64,000 bases of DNA from NCBI GenBank assembly GCA_937927975.1, contig CALEZT010000010.1, positions 62,001 through 126,000 of the forward strand. The letters run 5' to 3'. A program made the translations under genes and the position numbers. This DNA comes from an uncultured Phycisphaerales bacterium. GTDB taxonomy: Bacteria; Planctomycetota; Phycisphaerae; Sedimentisphaerales; Anaerobacaceae. Below, piece after piece: positions 1 through 8,950 of the stretch; position 1 is the first letter of the stretch, and each line of letters begins with the position of its first letter. The notes below the pieces were generated by a model, which had not been told where the DNA came from, made no database searches, and was given only the letters and a program-made list of their open reading frames with translations.

Positions 1-2228
1 ATGCGCCAGTCCGGATTGTACTCGAGTCCGTTGGTGAAAGGCGTGTCGAACTGCGAGGTGGGCATCAGGACCACCCACACGTTGTGTCTCTTGAGTTGTT
101 CGTTCACCCACTGGCCGATCTCGATGGATTCGTTCCGTGTGGGCTTTCTGCCCTCCCTGAGGGCAGTGGTGGCCGAGGGCCCGCCGTAGATGATGTTGGT
201 CCACAGATCGAATGCTCCGCGGTCGTATGCGGCCTGAGCCCGGCCATCCATGAACAATTGCAGAGGGGTACGGCCTGTGCGAGGATCGGGGTCCTGGCCC
301 CAGGCGATGAAACCACCTTCGGTCCAGTAGTTGAACATCTTGCCGCTGAGCTTGTTCTTGCGGATGAACTCGCAGGCCGCAAAGGGTTTGGCGTCCGACG
401 CCGTCATCCGCATGAAAACCGACGTGTACTTCGTGTCGGCGGGCCAGTAATCCAAGTATACCCTGTAGAAACGGGTGCTCCACCACAATCCGAAGAACAG
501 CACGAGGCCCGCGCCCGCGATCGACAGGACATCGCGCCACAGTTGCGGGATCGCAGGGACCTCAAGCCGGCCCTGCGGAGTCGCCTGCGTCAAAGCGGCG
601 ACGACCCGCACGGCGTGATCGATCAGCAGCGCGATCACCGGACAGGCGACGAACCCGGCGATCGGAATGAATCGGCGGGACCGAATCGCCATGTAGATCG
701 TCATCGCCGCGATCAGCAGCAGCGAAAGGTCCAGCTTCGGCCATGCATAGTCCGGCGAGGTCTTCACCTTCCTGGGAATCGGCGCGTCGACGATTCTCGA
801 TGTGTAGACATAGAAGATGCCCCAGGCCAGGAGAACGAGCCAGGCGAGAGCGTACATCGCCGCGAAGGGCGCCGCCGTGCCGACCGGATTGGTCCAGTCG
901 AAGGCCCGATGCCACTCATGGACGTCGCGCCAGCGTTCCGCATGCTTGCTGAGCGATATCACGAAAGTGTGCGTGAGATTCGTCAGATGGAACGGATTGA
1001 AGACCACCATCGCGACGAACGCCACGAACCCCGCGGCGACCACGTGCAGGATTCCGCGGACGTTCATCGCCTGCGTGACTTTCTCTTTGAGGGCCACGAC
1101 CACGGCGCCGACGACCATCGCCACCGTGAAGACGCCGAGATACGCGAGCATCGCGCCGCTGGCGTAGATCTGGAACTCGGCGCGTTCGTGGCTGCTCAGT
1201 TGCGCCGGAAGGACCGGGAAGAACCGAGCCGCCAGCAGGATCACGAACAGGACGCACGACACAACCGTGTGATAGGCGACGATCGGGCCGTTGCCCACCC
1301 GACGCTTGACCGTCAGAGCAATGCTCCCTCCGACCGCGAGAACCAGCAGGCAGAACATCGCGTCGGCGCGGACCGGGATGGGCTTGAGGAACTCATGACC
1401 TCGGAACTGACGGACCAGACCATAGAGAACCAGCCACAGCAGAATGCCATAGGCAGCGACGAGCCATCGGCGAGGGAGGTTCATCAGGACATGCCACGCG
1501 ACGAAGGGAACCAGGACGATGAAGGCGTAGATATAGCCGCCGTGGACGTTCGACCAGAAGATGATCAAAGGCACGATCAGCCAGATGTACAGGGCGTTTC
1601 GATAACTGGCGAGTGCGAAGATCAGGATCAGGACCGCCGTGAGCAGATTCGAGAACCCCGCGGGTCGGATGTCGAAAAACGACCGCCCGATGAACAGAGC
1701 GAAGCAGACGGCGATCACCGCCAGAGCCCGATTCACTCCGTAGATCCTGGCGGTTCCGTACAAGGTGACTGCCGCCAGAAAGTAGAGGGCAAATTTCCAG
1801 TAGACCAGTGCGTCATAATAGGGCTCGGACACCGACCCCAGGGCCGTCGTCAACCTGTAGAAGATCACATGGGTCAGCCAGTTCTGGTTCACCCAGCCGG
1901 TCGGATGCCAGTATCGGACGGTGTCGAGCCCGACCTTGTCGGTGATCCACTGCGCCCAGCCGGGCCAGGTCGCCACCTCCTCCGGCGTCGGTCCGGCCTT
2001 GTGGGAATTGGCGCTGAAAGGCTCGACCGTGTCGACTCCATGGTTGACGAAATGCCGCCCGCAGGCCATGGCGACCCAGGTGTCCCCCGCCGCCACCATG
2101 TGGGTGCAGGCATGAAAAGCGAAGATCAACATGGCGGCCCAGCCAATAATCATCGGCCAGCCGGCAAAAGACCCACGATCGGGCCGATCCAGTGGCTGGC
2201 CCGCAATCGGATTCTCGTTTACACTCAT
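1..2228 (-). CDS. Multi-spanning membrane protein, GT-C-like, truncated by window edge
   Basis: About 742 codons are visible and the reading frame continues past the left edge, so the C-terminus is missing. The start ATG at 2228-2226 begins MSVNENPIAGQPLD and is followed by an N-terminal membrane segment (about residues 25-45). A loop with GDTWVAMACGRHFVNHG follows, then roughly ten further hydrophobic segments, and finally a hydrophilic region containing KMFNYWTEGGFIAWGQD. An acidic first extracytoplasmic loop followed by many helices and a soluble C-terminal part resembles GT-C glycosyltransferases (the PMT/ArnT type, which use polyprenyl-linked sugars). I see no diagnostic motif, so the assignment is a fold-level guess. 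A good promoter lies 35 bases upstream (2270-2298). The opposite strand is also open over this stretch, but its product is Arg/Asp-rich and has no membrane or domain signature. Confidence 0.7.
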   Translation of the reverse strand, partial: MSVNENPIAGQPLDRPDRGSFAGWPMIIGWAAMLIFAFHACTHMVAAGDTWVAMACGRHFVNHGVDTVEPFSANSHKAGPTPEEVATWPGWAQWITDKVGLDTVRYWHPTGWVNQNWLTHVIFYRLTTALGSVSEPYYDALVYWKFALYFLAAVTLYGTARIYGVNRALAVIAVCFALFIGRSFFDIRPAGFSNLLTAVLILIFALASYRNALYIWLIVPLIIFWSNVHGGYIYAFIVLVPFVAWHVLMNLPRRWLVAAYGILLWLVLYGLVRQFRGHEFLKPIPVRADAMFCLLVLAVGGSIALTVKRRVGNGPIVAYHTVVSCVLFVILLAARFFPVLPAQLSSHERAEFQIYASGAMLAYLGVFTVAMVVGAVVVALKEKVTQAMNVRGILHVVAAGFVAFVAMVVFNPFHLTNLTHTFVISLSKHAERWRDVHEWHRAFDWTNPVGTAAPFAAMYALAWLVLLAWGIFYVYTSRIVDAPIPRKVKTSPDYAWPKLDLSLLLIAAMTIYMAIRSRRFIPIAGFVACPVIALLIDHAVRVVAALTQATPQGRLEVPAIPQLWRDVLSIAGAGLVLFFGLWWSTRFYRVYLDYWPADTKYTSVFMRMTASDAKPFAACEFIRKNKLSGKMFNYWTEGGFIAWGQDPDPRTGRTPLQLFMDGRAQAAYDRGAFDLWTNIIYGGPSATTALREGRKPTRNESIEIGQWVNEQLKRHNVWVVLMPTSQFDTPFTNGLEYNPDWR

Positions 2229-2269
2229 TCCAAGGCTTTCAAAAAATCCCGACGGTGTTATCCCGGAGA

Positions 2270-2298
2270 AGGATACGCCTTTTTCTCTCTATCGTCAA
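2270..2298 (-). promoter_or_regulatory. Sigma-70-type promoter for the membrane protein gene
   Basis: On the minus strand, TTGACG (2298-2293), a 17-base spacer and TATCCT (2275-2270) match the housekeeping consensus. The expected start site near 2263 would leave a leader of about 35 bases before the ATG at 2228. Confidence 0.5.
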
Positions 2299-2305
2299 TA
2301 TTGCA

Positions 2306-2337
2306 CCCCTTGTTCGATGTCCGCCGGGAACAAGGGG
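2306..2337 (-). terminator. Perfect 10-bp hairpin, possible terminator
   Basis: CCCCTTGTTC (2306-2315) and GAACAAGGGG (2328-2337) pair perfectly around a 12-base loop. The hairpin sits between the possible small gene ending at 2371 and the promoter at 2270-2298, which is where a terminator for the former would be expected. There is no clear T-run after it, so termination is uncertain. Confidence 0.35.
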
Positions 2338-2370
2338 ATTGTCCTGGTGTCCGAACCCCAATCGGACGGA

Positions 2371-2607
2371 TCATCGCAGGCTGTTCGTATCGGACAGATT
2401 CGTGTCGGAGGGGCGAAAACTGTTGTGGTCGGTGGCATACATCGGTCGCAGGCTGTTGTTTGCGTCCGCAGTGAGCCGCGCGTGCCGGCCCCACGAAGCG
2501 CCGAACCACACGACGGCGGACGCCACAAAGAGCACTGCGGCCGCGGCAACCGTCCACTGCCTTCCTCGTCGCCACAACCGAACATGCCACATTATCGGTC
2601 CATCCAT
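2371..2607 (-). CDS. Possible small single-span membrane protein
   Basis: This frame of 78 codons starts at ATG 2607 (MDGPIMWHVRLWRRGRQW). It has a basic N-terminal stretch followed by one convincing membrane segment (WTVAAAAVLFVASAVVWFGA, about residues 18-37), then a polar tail rich in Asn, Asp and Ser. The positive-inside charge pattern supports a real inner-membrane protein. Against it, there is no clear ribosome-binding site, the frame extends upstream to another ATG at 2697, and I recognise no family. It is the only gene-like object in the stretch 2229-2905. The rest of that stretch holds only the hairpin and the promoter listed separately. Confidence 0.3.
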   Translation of the reverse strand: MDGPIMWHVRLWRRGRQWTVAAAAVLFVASAVVWFGASWGRHARLTADANNSLRPMYATDHNSFRPSDTNLSDTNSLR

Positions 2608-2905
2608 ATTCGCGGCGGGAATACCCGCCACCAGTCCGCCCCTGAGCGACGACGGCACCATCTCCACGACCGAGCCCGCAGGGCCATTTTGCCACATAGA
2701 CGGCGAAAACGACAGGCTGTTGGCGAAATTCCGGCAGGAATCCGAGATTTGTCGCCGCGCGATTTAGCCCGACATAGGCAGCACCGCCAGGAGAGAGCCT
2801 GCGTATGCATGAAAGCGATCGGGACTCAGCGTTCCACTGCGTTTGGGACTTGACCGTTCGTCGTTGACAACAGCCTGGAGAAGTGTTTTTCGGGAGAATC
2901 ATATC

Positions 2906-3409
2906 ATGAAGCGAAAAGATGAGAACGTGAAGCCCATCCCGGAAGGATATCCGACGATGACGCCCGCCCTGACGGTGCAGGACGCCGCCCGCATGATCGA
3001 GTTCTACAAGGAGGCGTTCGGCGCCGAGGAACGCTACCGCATGCCGACGCCCGACGGCAAGGGAATCGCCCACGCGGAGATGAAGATCGGAGACTCGGTC
3101 TTCATGCTGGGCGAGGAGATGCCGGGCGACGAGGGGGGGGCGCCGCAGACACTGGGCGGAACGCCAGTCGGCTTCTACATTTACGTCAAGGACGTCGACG
3201 ACGCCTTCGATCGCGCCGTCGCCGCCGGGGCCACGATCAAACACCCGGTGGAAGATATGTTCTGGGGCGACCGAGTGGGCACGGTGGCCGACCCCTCCGG
3301 CCATACCTGGATGCTGGCGACGCACGTCGAGGAGGTCAACCCGGGAGAACTCGAAAGACGCGGCCGCGAGGCGTACGAGAAGATGCTGCAGGAATCCTCG
3401 CGGACATAA
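2906..3409 (+). CDS. VOC family (glyoxalase/bleomycin-resistance fold) protein
   Basis: This protein of 167 residues starts at ATG 2906, preceded by GGGAGA at 2892-2897; an in-frame upstream extension lacks a ribosome site. It is one complete vicinal-oxygen-chelate domain in two beta-alpha-beta-beta-beta halves. The first half spans about residues 15-70 (TMTPALTVQDAARMIEFYKE and HAEMKIGDSVFMLGEE). The second spans about residues 85-140 (GFYIYVKDVDDAFDRAVAAG and WGDRVGTVADPSGHTWMLAT). The HAEM...GDSVFML and DPSGHTW patterns are typical of the PhnB/YcgJ-like subgroup, whose members are often annotated as 3-demethylubiquinone methyltransferase-like but whose substrates are mostly unknown. The gene stands alone and converges on the aminotransferase gene across a shared hairpin. 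Confidence 0.85.
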   Translation: MKRKDENVKPIPEGYPTMTPALTVQDAARMIEFYKEAFGAEERYRMPTPDGKGIAHAEMKIGDSVFMLGEEMPGDEGGAPQTLGGTPVGFYIYVKDVDDAFDRAVAAGATIKHPVEDMFWGDRVGTVADPSGHTWMLATHVEEVNPGELERRGREAYEKMLQESSRT

Positions 3410-3415
3410 AAGCAA

Positions 3416-3452
3416 CGGGCGGCAGGAGCATTTCGCACGCTCTTGCCGCCCG
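3416..3452. terminator. Bidirectional terminator hairpin between convergent genes
   Basis: CGGGCGGCAGGAGC (3416-3429) pairs with GCTCTTGCCGCCCG (3439-3452) over 14 bp, with one G:T-type mismatch and a 9-base loop. It lies in the 74-base gap between the stop codons of the VOC gene (+) and the aminotransferase gene (-). Read on the minus strand, the hairpin is followed by GCTTTT, so it probably serves the aminotransferase gene best. Confidence 0.7.
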
Positions 3453-3483
3453 CTGTTGATCTATCTGACCGAATCCGCCGCTG

Positions 3484-4671
3484 CTACTTGAGCCACTTCT
3501 CCATGCGGTCGAGGCCCTTGGTGATCTGCTGCATCGAGGTGGCGAAGCTCAGGCGCACGTTCTTGTCGCAGCCGAAGGGCAGACCCGGGACCACAGCGAC
3601 GTTGGCCTGCTCCAGGAGGGCCTTGGCGAAGTCCATGCTGCCCGTGGGCTTCACACCGCCGAAGGTTCGGCCGTAGTGGGCCGACACGTCCGGGAAGCAG
3701 TAGAACGCGCCCGTCGGTTCGACGCACTCGACTCCGGGCATTGCCCGCAGGCGGTCCGCCATGTAGCGGGCGCGCTTCTCGAACTCGACCCGCATCTTCT
3801 CGATCGCTTCGGCCGACTGCGGACCCATCGCCGCGATTGCGGCGTACTGGGCGAACGTGACCGGGTTGCTCGTCATGTGGTCTTGCAGGCGGGCCATCGC
3901 TTTGATGACGTCGAGGGGCCCTGCGGTATAGCCCAGACGCCAGCCGGTCATCGAGTAGGCTTTGCTCAGGCCGTTGAGGGTCAGCGTGCGGTTGTAGGCA
4001 TCCTGGCTCAGGGCCGCGAAGCTGATGAACTTCGTGTCGCCGTAGATGAGCTTCTCATAGATCTCGTCCGACATCACGACGACGTTCGTGCCTTCGAGCA
4101 CCTTGGCCAGGGCTCGCAGCTCATCGGGGGTATAGCTGAAACCGCCGGGATTGCTGGGCGAGTTGAGGATCAGCATGGCGGACTTGGGCCCGATCGCTTT
4201 CTTCAACTGCTCCGGCGTGATCTTGTAGTCGTTCTTCTTGTCCGTATCCAACACCTTCACGGTCGCCCCGGCCAGACCCGCCGCCTCGGGATACGTCACC
4301 CAGTACGGCGCCGGCAGCAGGACCTCGTCACCGGGGTCGAGCACGGCCTGCATGGCCTCGTAGACCGAGTGCTTGCCGCCGATGTTGACGACGATCTGCT
4401 CGTGAGTGTAGTTCAGGCCGTTCTCCATTTGGAGTTTGTGGGCGATAGCCTTCCTCAATTCGGGAATGCCGGAGGCGGGCGTGTACTTGGTCTTGCCCTC
4501 CTTCATGGCCTTGATGGCGGCTTCTTTGATGTAATCCGGCGTATCGAAGTCGGGCTCACCGGCCCCGAATCCCACGATATCGATTCCCTGGGCCTTCAAC
4601 TCGTTGGCCCGGTTGGTCACGGCCAGCGTCGCCGACGGCGCAACGGCCTTGGCTCTTTGGCTGATCTTCAT
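3484..4671 (-). CDS. aspC: Pyridoxal-phosphate aminotransferase, AspC class I
   Basis: This 395-residue protein has the length and layout of class I/II (subgroup Ib) aspartate aminotransferases, which transfer the amino group between aspartate and 2-oxoglutarate with PLP. The N-terminus MKISQRAKAVAPSATLAVTNRA and the GFGAGEPDFDTPDYI motif are typical. Further on are the Y-W-V-T-Y-P-E stretch, NSPSNPGG, and the PLP-lysine motif LSKAYSMTGWRLG with Lys at about residue 237. An Arg near the C-terminus (VRLSFATS) fits the alpha-carboxylate anchor. The start is ATG 4671, with GAAAGGT about 10 bases upstream; a longer TTG-initiated form is less likely. Related enzymes act on prephenate or other 2-oxo acids, so the exact substrate is not settled. 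The gene is monocistronic and divergent from the alpha-galactosidase gene. Confidence 0.9.
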   Translation of the reverse strand: MKISQRAKAVAPSATLAVTNRANELKAQGIDIVGFGAGEPDFDTPDYIKEAAIKAMKEGKTKYTPASGIPELRKAIAHKLQMENGLNYTHEQIVVNIGGKHSVYEAMQAVLDPGDEVLLPAPYWVTYPEAAGLAGATVKVLDTDKKNDYKITPEQLKKAIGPKSAMLILNSPSNPGGFSYTPDELRALAKVLEGTNVVVMSDEIYEKLIYGDTKFISFAALSQDAYNRTLTLNGLSKAYSMTGWRLGYTAGPLDVIKAMARLQDHMTSNPVTFAQYAAIAAMGPQSAEAIEKMRVEFEKRARYMADRLRAMPGVECVEPTGAFYCFPDVSAHYGRTFGGVKPTGSMDFAKALLEQANVAVVPGLPFGCDKNVRLSFATSMQQITKGLDRMEKWLK

Positions 4672-4717
4672 CGTACGCGCACCTTTCAAAAGGGGTCATG
4701 TCTGGTTTTCGGGCACA

Positions 4718-4746
4718 TAAGTACGCAAAAAGAAGGTGCTGGTCAA
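4718..4746 (-). promoter_or_regulatory. Promoter for the aminotransferase gene
   Basis: TTGACC (4746-4741), a 17-base spacer and TACTTA (4723-4718) on the minus strand lie about 47 bases before the ATG at 4671. Confidence 0.5.
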
Positions 4747-4782
4747 GAGAATTCACGCCATTCCCCGGTTTGGACAGGACAG

Positions 4783-4811
4783 TTGAGCATTGTCCGGAAC
4801 AGCGGTAGACT
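4783..4811 (+). promoter_or_regulatory. Promoter for the alpha-galactosidase/BNR-4 pair
   Basis: TTGAGC (4783-4788), a 17-base spacer and TAGACT (4806-4811) lie about 75 bases upstream of the start at 4886, divergent from the aminotransferase promoter. Confidence 0.45.
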
Positions 4812-4885
4812 ATGGCTCGCAGAGCTTTGATTTATACCGAGAGATCGAAAACTTGGAATGGCACGGACTTGTGGAGATCACAGCG

Positions 4886-7417
4886 ATGATGCGAATCCGC
4901 TTTGACAGCGTCCTTTGGGCGAGTCTGGTCCTGAATGCTTCGGCTTGGGCCGCAGGACCGCAGCCGCAGGAGTTTGAGCCGCGAGACCGCTGGCTCGCCC
5001 CCCTGCTGGCCACGCCTGCTCCGGCGCCCGCCCCGCACCTGGAGCTGCTCTACCAGGACGCATCCGACGGCATCGCGCGGGGACAGTCCTGGCGAGGCAC
5101 CCCTTTCCGGCTTGGCGACAGGAGGTATGCACACGGCCTGGCGTTCAACTCCACCAAGCACCTGCTCGTCGTCCTGGGCCGGCCCGCGGAGCGGTTCACC
5201 GCAGACGTCGGGCTGGAGAACAACGACGACACCCAGCGAGGCGCCGCGATGGGCAACGGATCGGTGACATTCCACGTCCTCGTCGACGGCAAGGAAGTCC
5301 TGACGACCCCGGTCCTGCGTCTCAAGGACGGCCCACGTCCCATCGACATCCCCCTGAACGGGGCCCGCCAGTTCGAGATTCGCATCAAGGACGGCGGCGA
5401 CGGACGCCCTTGGGACCAGGGGCTCTGGGCCGAGGCGACGATCAAACTCCAGGACGGCGCCAACATCCGGCTCCAGGACCTGCCCCTCGGGCAAACGACG
5501 CCCAAACCCGTCTCGATTGCAGAGCCCCCCTTCTCCTTCGTCTATGGCGGAAGAGCGTCGAGCGATCTGCTCAAAACGTGGCAAACCAGCCGCAACACGA
5601 GGAAGCTCGACGCTCAGCGGACCGAGCACACGCTTGTCTACACCGACCCAACGACCGGCCTGCTGGTTCGCTGCGTCTTCGTCGTGTACGACGATTTCCC
5701 AACCGCGGAATGGACCCTGTACTTCAAGAACACCGGCTCGACTGACACGCCCATCCTCTCCAAGATCCAGGCCCTCGACGTCCGCGTCGATCGCAGCACC
5801 GAACGGGAGTTCCTTCTCCACCACAACGTGGGCTCCCCTGCGAACGGCAACGACTACGGCCCGCTGGAGACGACGCTGGGACCGAACGCCCGCAAGCATC
5901 TGGGCGGCGCCGGAGGCCGACCGACCAACACCGACTGGTCCTATTTCAACCTGGAATGGGGCGACGAAGGACTGATCGTCGCCGTCGGCTGGCCCGGCCA
6001 GTGGGCTGCTGAGTTCCTCCGCGACAACGAGCGAGGCCTGAGCCTGTCGGCCGGGCAGGAGTTGACTCACTTCAAGCTGTTGCCGGGCGAGGAGTTCCGC
6101 AGCCCGCTGATCGTCGTGCAATTCTGGAAGGGCCGCTGGATCGGCGCGCAGAACGTGTGGCGACGCTGGATGATGGCGCATTCGATGCCCAAGCCCGACG
6201 GCGTCCTGCCTGCCCCCAAGCTCTTTGCGTCCAGTTCGCGTCAGTACAACGAGATGATCGACGCCAATGAAGCCAGGCAGATCCTGTTCATCGACCGGTA
6301 CGCCGAGGAAGGCATCAAGCTGGACTACTGGTGGATGGACGCCGGCTGGTACGTGCATCACGGCGGAGGCTGGCCTCGCGTGGGCACGTGGGAAGTGGAC
6401 AAGGCGAGGTTCCCACGCGGATTGCGGGCGGTCTCAGATTATGCCCACAGCAAGGGCCTCAAGGTCCTCGTCTGGTTCGAGCCCGAGCGGGTGACCGCCG
6501 GCACGTGGCTGGCGGAGAACCATCCGGAGTGGATCCTCGGTGGAGCCAAAGGCGGCCTGCTGAACCTCGGCAACGACAAAGCCAAGCAGTGGCTCACCGA
6601 CCACATCGACCGCCTGCTGACCGAGCAAGGGATCGACCTCTACCGCCAGGACTTCAACATGGACCCGCTGAACCACTGGCGATCCGCCGACGCCCCCGAC
6701 CGACAAGGAATCACCGAAATCCGGCACGTCATGGGCTATCTCGCCTATTGGGACGAGCTGCGGCGCCGTCATCCCGGCCTGCTGATCGACTCCTGCGCCA
6801 GCGGCGGGCGACGCAACGACGTCGAGACGATGCGCCGGGCGGTCCCGCTGTGGCGAAGCGATTATGCCTACGAAGCCATCGGCCATCAGTGTATGACGTA
6901 CGGCCTGTCGATGTGGCTGCCCTACCACGGCACCGGCACAGTCGCCACCCGCAACGCCTCGTATTACGGCAGCGGCCGGACGCCGGTCGAACCCTACGCC
7001 TTCTGGAGCAATGCCGTCCCAGGCTTTGGCCTGGGGATCGACGTCCGTCTGAAGGACCTGGACTACCCGACGCTGCGTCGTCTGATCGGCCAGTGGCGCG
7101 AGATCTCGCCGAACTACTACGGCGATTTCTACCCTCTGACGCCCTGGACCCGCGACAACACCGTCTGGATGGCATGGCAATTCGACCGCCCAGACGAAGG
7201 CGAAGGCATGGTCCAGGCGTTTCGCCGGCACGAGAGCGACTACGAGTCCGCCCGGCTGAGACTGCAGGCCCTGGACCCCGAAGCGAGCTACCTCGTGACC
7301 GACCTCAACGCAGGCACGCAAGAATCCTGGCAGGGGCGAGACCTGATCGAAAAGGGCCTTCTCATCACGCTGGCCGACAGACCCGACACCGCCCTGTTGG
7401 TCTATCGCAAACAGTGA
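4886..7417 (+). CDS. Secreted alpha-galactosidase (GH36 type) with NPCBM domain
   Basis: This 843-residue exported glycoside hydrolase probably releases alpha-linked galactose from oligosaccharides. A Sec signal peptide (MMRIRFDSVLWASLVLNASA) follows GGAG at 4872-4875. An NPCBM-like carbohydrate-binding domain spans about residues 50-180 (RYAHGLAFNSTKHLLVVLG, FTADVGLENND). A beta-rich linker domain follows, then the GH36/melibiase barrel from about residue 440. Catalytic-site hallmarks are DYWWMDAGWYVH, YRQDFNMDP (nucleophile Asp about 589), DSCASGGRRND and PLWRSDYAY (acid/base Asp about 659). Domain order and motifs agree with the NPCBM-melibiase group of planctomycetes and Bacteroidetes. 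The BNR-4 gene follows after 26 bases, so the two are probably cotranscribed. Confidence 0.9.
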   Translation: MMRIRFDSVLWASLVLNASAWAAGPQPQEFEPRDRWLAPLLATPAPAPAPHLELLYQDASDGIARGQSWRGTPFRLGDRRYAHGLAFNSTKHLLVVLGRPAERFTADVGLENNDDTQRGAAMGNGSVTFHVLVDGKEVLTTPVLRLKDGPRPIDIPLNGARQFEIRIKDGGDGRPWDQGLWAEATIKLQDGANIRLQDLPLGQTTPKPVSIAEPPFSFVYGGRASSDLLKTWQTSRNTRKLDAQRTEHTLVYTDPTTGLLVRCVFVVYDDFPTAEWTLYFKNTGSTDTPILSKIQALDVRVDRSTEREFLLHHNVGSPANGNDYGPLETTLGPNARKHLGGAGGRPTNTDWSYFNLEWGDEGLIVAVGWPGQWAAEFLRDNERGLSLSAGQELTHFKLLPGEEFRSPLIVVQFWKGRWIGAQNVWRRWMMAHSMPKPDGVLPAPKLFASSSRQYNEMIDANEARQILFIDRYAEEGIKLDYWWMDAGWYVHHGGGWPRVGTWEVDKARFPRGLRAVSDYAHSKGLKVLVWFEPERVTAGTWLAENHPEWILGGAKGGLLNLGNDKAKQWLTDHIDRLLTEQGIDLYRQDFNMDPLNHWRSADAPDRQGITEIRHVMGYLAYWDELRRRHPGLLIDSCASGGRRNDVETMRRAVPLWRSDYAYEAIGHQCMTYGLSMWLPYHGTGTVATRNASYYGSGRTPVEPYAFWSNAVPGFGLGIDVRLKDLDYPTLRRLIGQWREISPNYYGDFYPLTPWTRDNTVWMAWQFDRPDEGEGMVQAFRRHESDYESARLRLQALDPEASYLVTDLNAGTQESWQGRDLIEKGLLITLADRPDTALLVYRKQ

Positions 7418-7443
7418 AAAACCATCGTGGACACGAGGGGTAT

Positions 7444-8850
7444 ATGACGCACGTCCTTCTGCAATCGGCGATGGTGTTTGGGATCGGTTGCCTCATCCTG
7501 CTCCCTGCGGGCGGCGTCGGCGAAGAGCCACGTTCAGAGTCGGGCAGGAGCCCCGCGGCGGGACAGAAGACACTCGCAGAGCCCGCGATTCTCGATATGG
7601 TTCCGATCGAGCCGGTATGGTCGGGGCATCGGGTGGGCTTCTGCCTCCTGACCCACAAGGACCATCAGTTCGCCGCCTACTACGATGCGGATCGACGCAT
7701 GACCGTTGCCGGCCGCAGGCTGGACCGGAAGGAATGGACGATCGCCAGGCTCGACTCGACGCTGGGATGGGACTCGCACAACTACGTCACGCTGGCCGTC
7801 GATCGCGAGGGTTGCCTGCATGTCAGCGGCAATATGCACGTCGCCCCGCTGGTCTACTATCGTTCGGACAAATCCCTGGACGTGCAGTCGCTGCGCCGCG
7901 TCCCGGCCATGACCGGCCAGGCGGAGAGCCGCGTCACCTATCCCCAGTTCTTTCGCACCCGCGAGGGCGTCTTGCTGTACATGTACCGCGACGGCAACAG
8001 CGGCAACGGCCAACGCCTGATCAACGCCTACGACGAGAAGACCCGCACCTGGACCCGCTACCTGGATAGCCCCTTGCTGGACGGAACGAGCTCGAGCATG
8101 AACGCCTATCCGGCGCCCATCGAACAGGGCTCCGACGGGTTCTTCCACCTGGTCTGGATGTGGCGGGAGACCCCGGATTGTCGCAGCAATCTCCACATCT
8201 CGTACGCCCGCAGCCGCGACCTGAAGCGTTGGGAGACCGCCGGCGGCAACTCCGTCCCTCTGCCCATCACGCCGAACAATCTGGACGTGGTCGTGGACCC
8301 CACACCACCCAACAGCGGTATGATCAACATCAGCTTCGGCGTCGGCTTCGATCCCTCCCTTCGGACGGTGATTCACTATCACAACTACGATAACGAGGGC
8401 AACAGCCAGATCTATCTGGCCCGCTGGGAAAGTGACGCCTGGGTCATCCGCCAGGTCAGCCGATGGAACCACCGCTGGGACTTCCAAGGCGGCGGGACGA
8501 TTTCGATCGATCTGGCGGCCGGTCCGGTCCACAGGCTGCCCGACGGGCGGTTCGTACAGTCTTGGTCTCACCTCAAGTATGGCTCAGGAACATGGCTGCT
8601 TGATCCCCAGACGCTCCAGGTCACTGACACGATCCATCTCCCGCCCCAGTATCCTTCGCAATTGACCAAGCCGGGGACCGCGTTCCCAGGCATCGAGGTG
8701 CGATGGGCATCGGACTTGGCCGTCCTCGCCGACCGCGGTTGCCGCTATGTCCTGCGGTGGGAGTCGCTTGGGTCCAACCGTGATAGACCCCGTTCCGGCC
8801 CCCTGCCGGAACCTGCCATGCTCAGCGTCTTTTCCCTCTCGGAGAACTGA
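7444..8850 (+). CDS. Secreted BNR-4 repeat propeller protein
   Basis: This 468-residue exported protein starts at ATG 7444 with GAGGGG just upstream, 26 bases after the alpha-galactosidase stop codon. A signal peptide (about residues 1-26) leads into a seven-bladed-propeller sequence of the BNR-4 type. Hallmarks are WDSHNYVTLAVDREGCLHVS, GNMHVAPLVYYRS, RVTYPQFFR, LLYMYRDGNSGNG and MNAYPAPIEQGSDGFFHLVW. The same fold is used by PL24/PL25-type ulvan lyases. The Asn-His-rich segments (SHNY, GNMHV, YRDG) resemble that family, but I cannot place the catalytic residues, so lyase activity is only a possibility. Pairing with a galactosidase suggests a polysaccharide substrate. Confidence 0.8.
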   Translation: MTHVLLQSAMVFGIGCLILLPAGGVGEEPRSESGRSPAAGQKTLAEPAILDMVPIEPVWSGHRVGFCLLTHKDHQFAAYYDADRRMTVAGRRLDRKEWTIARLDSTLGWDSHNYVTLAVDREGCLHVSGNMHVAPLVYYRSDKSLDVQSLRRVPAMTGQAESRVTYPQFFRTREGVLLYMYRDGNSGNGQRLINAYDEKTRTWTRYLDSPLLDGTSSSMNAYPAPIEQGSDGFFHLVWMWRETPDCRSNLHISYARSRDLKRWETAGGNSVPLPITPNNLDVVVDPTPPNSGMINISFGVGFDPSLRTVIHYHNYDNEGNSQIYLARWESDAWVIRQVSRWNHRWDFQGGGTISIDLAAGPVHRLPDGRFVQSWSHLKYGSGTWLLDPQTLQVTDTIHLPPQYPSQLTKPGTAFPGIEVRWASDLAVLADRGCRYVLRWESLGSNRDRPRSGPLPEPAMLSVFSLSEN

Positions 8851-8950
8851 CGACCCGCGGCAGCCCAGCCACAGAGGATACCCGGGATCTGTCCCCGGCG
8901 ACTCATCCGAGAGGGTTGGCAATCGTCGGCCGATATGGTAGAAGGGCGGC

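Noticed and set aside
84..2474. Long open frame on the plus strand (796 codons)
   Set aside because: It is rich in Arg, Asp, Gln and His with no domain or hydrophobic pattern. The minus strand over the same bases encodes a convincing multi-spanning membrane protein.
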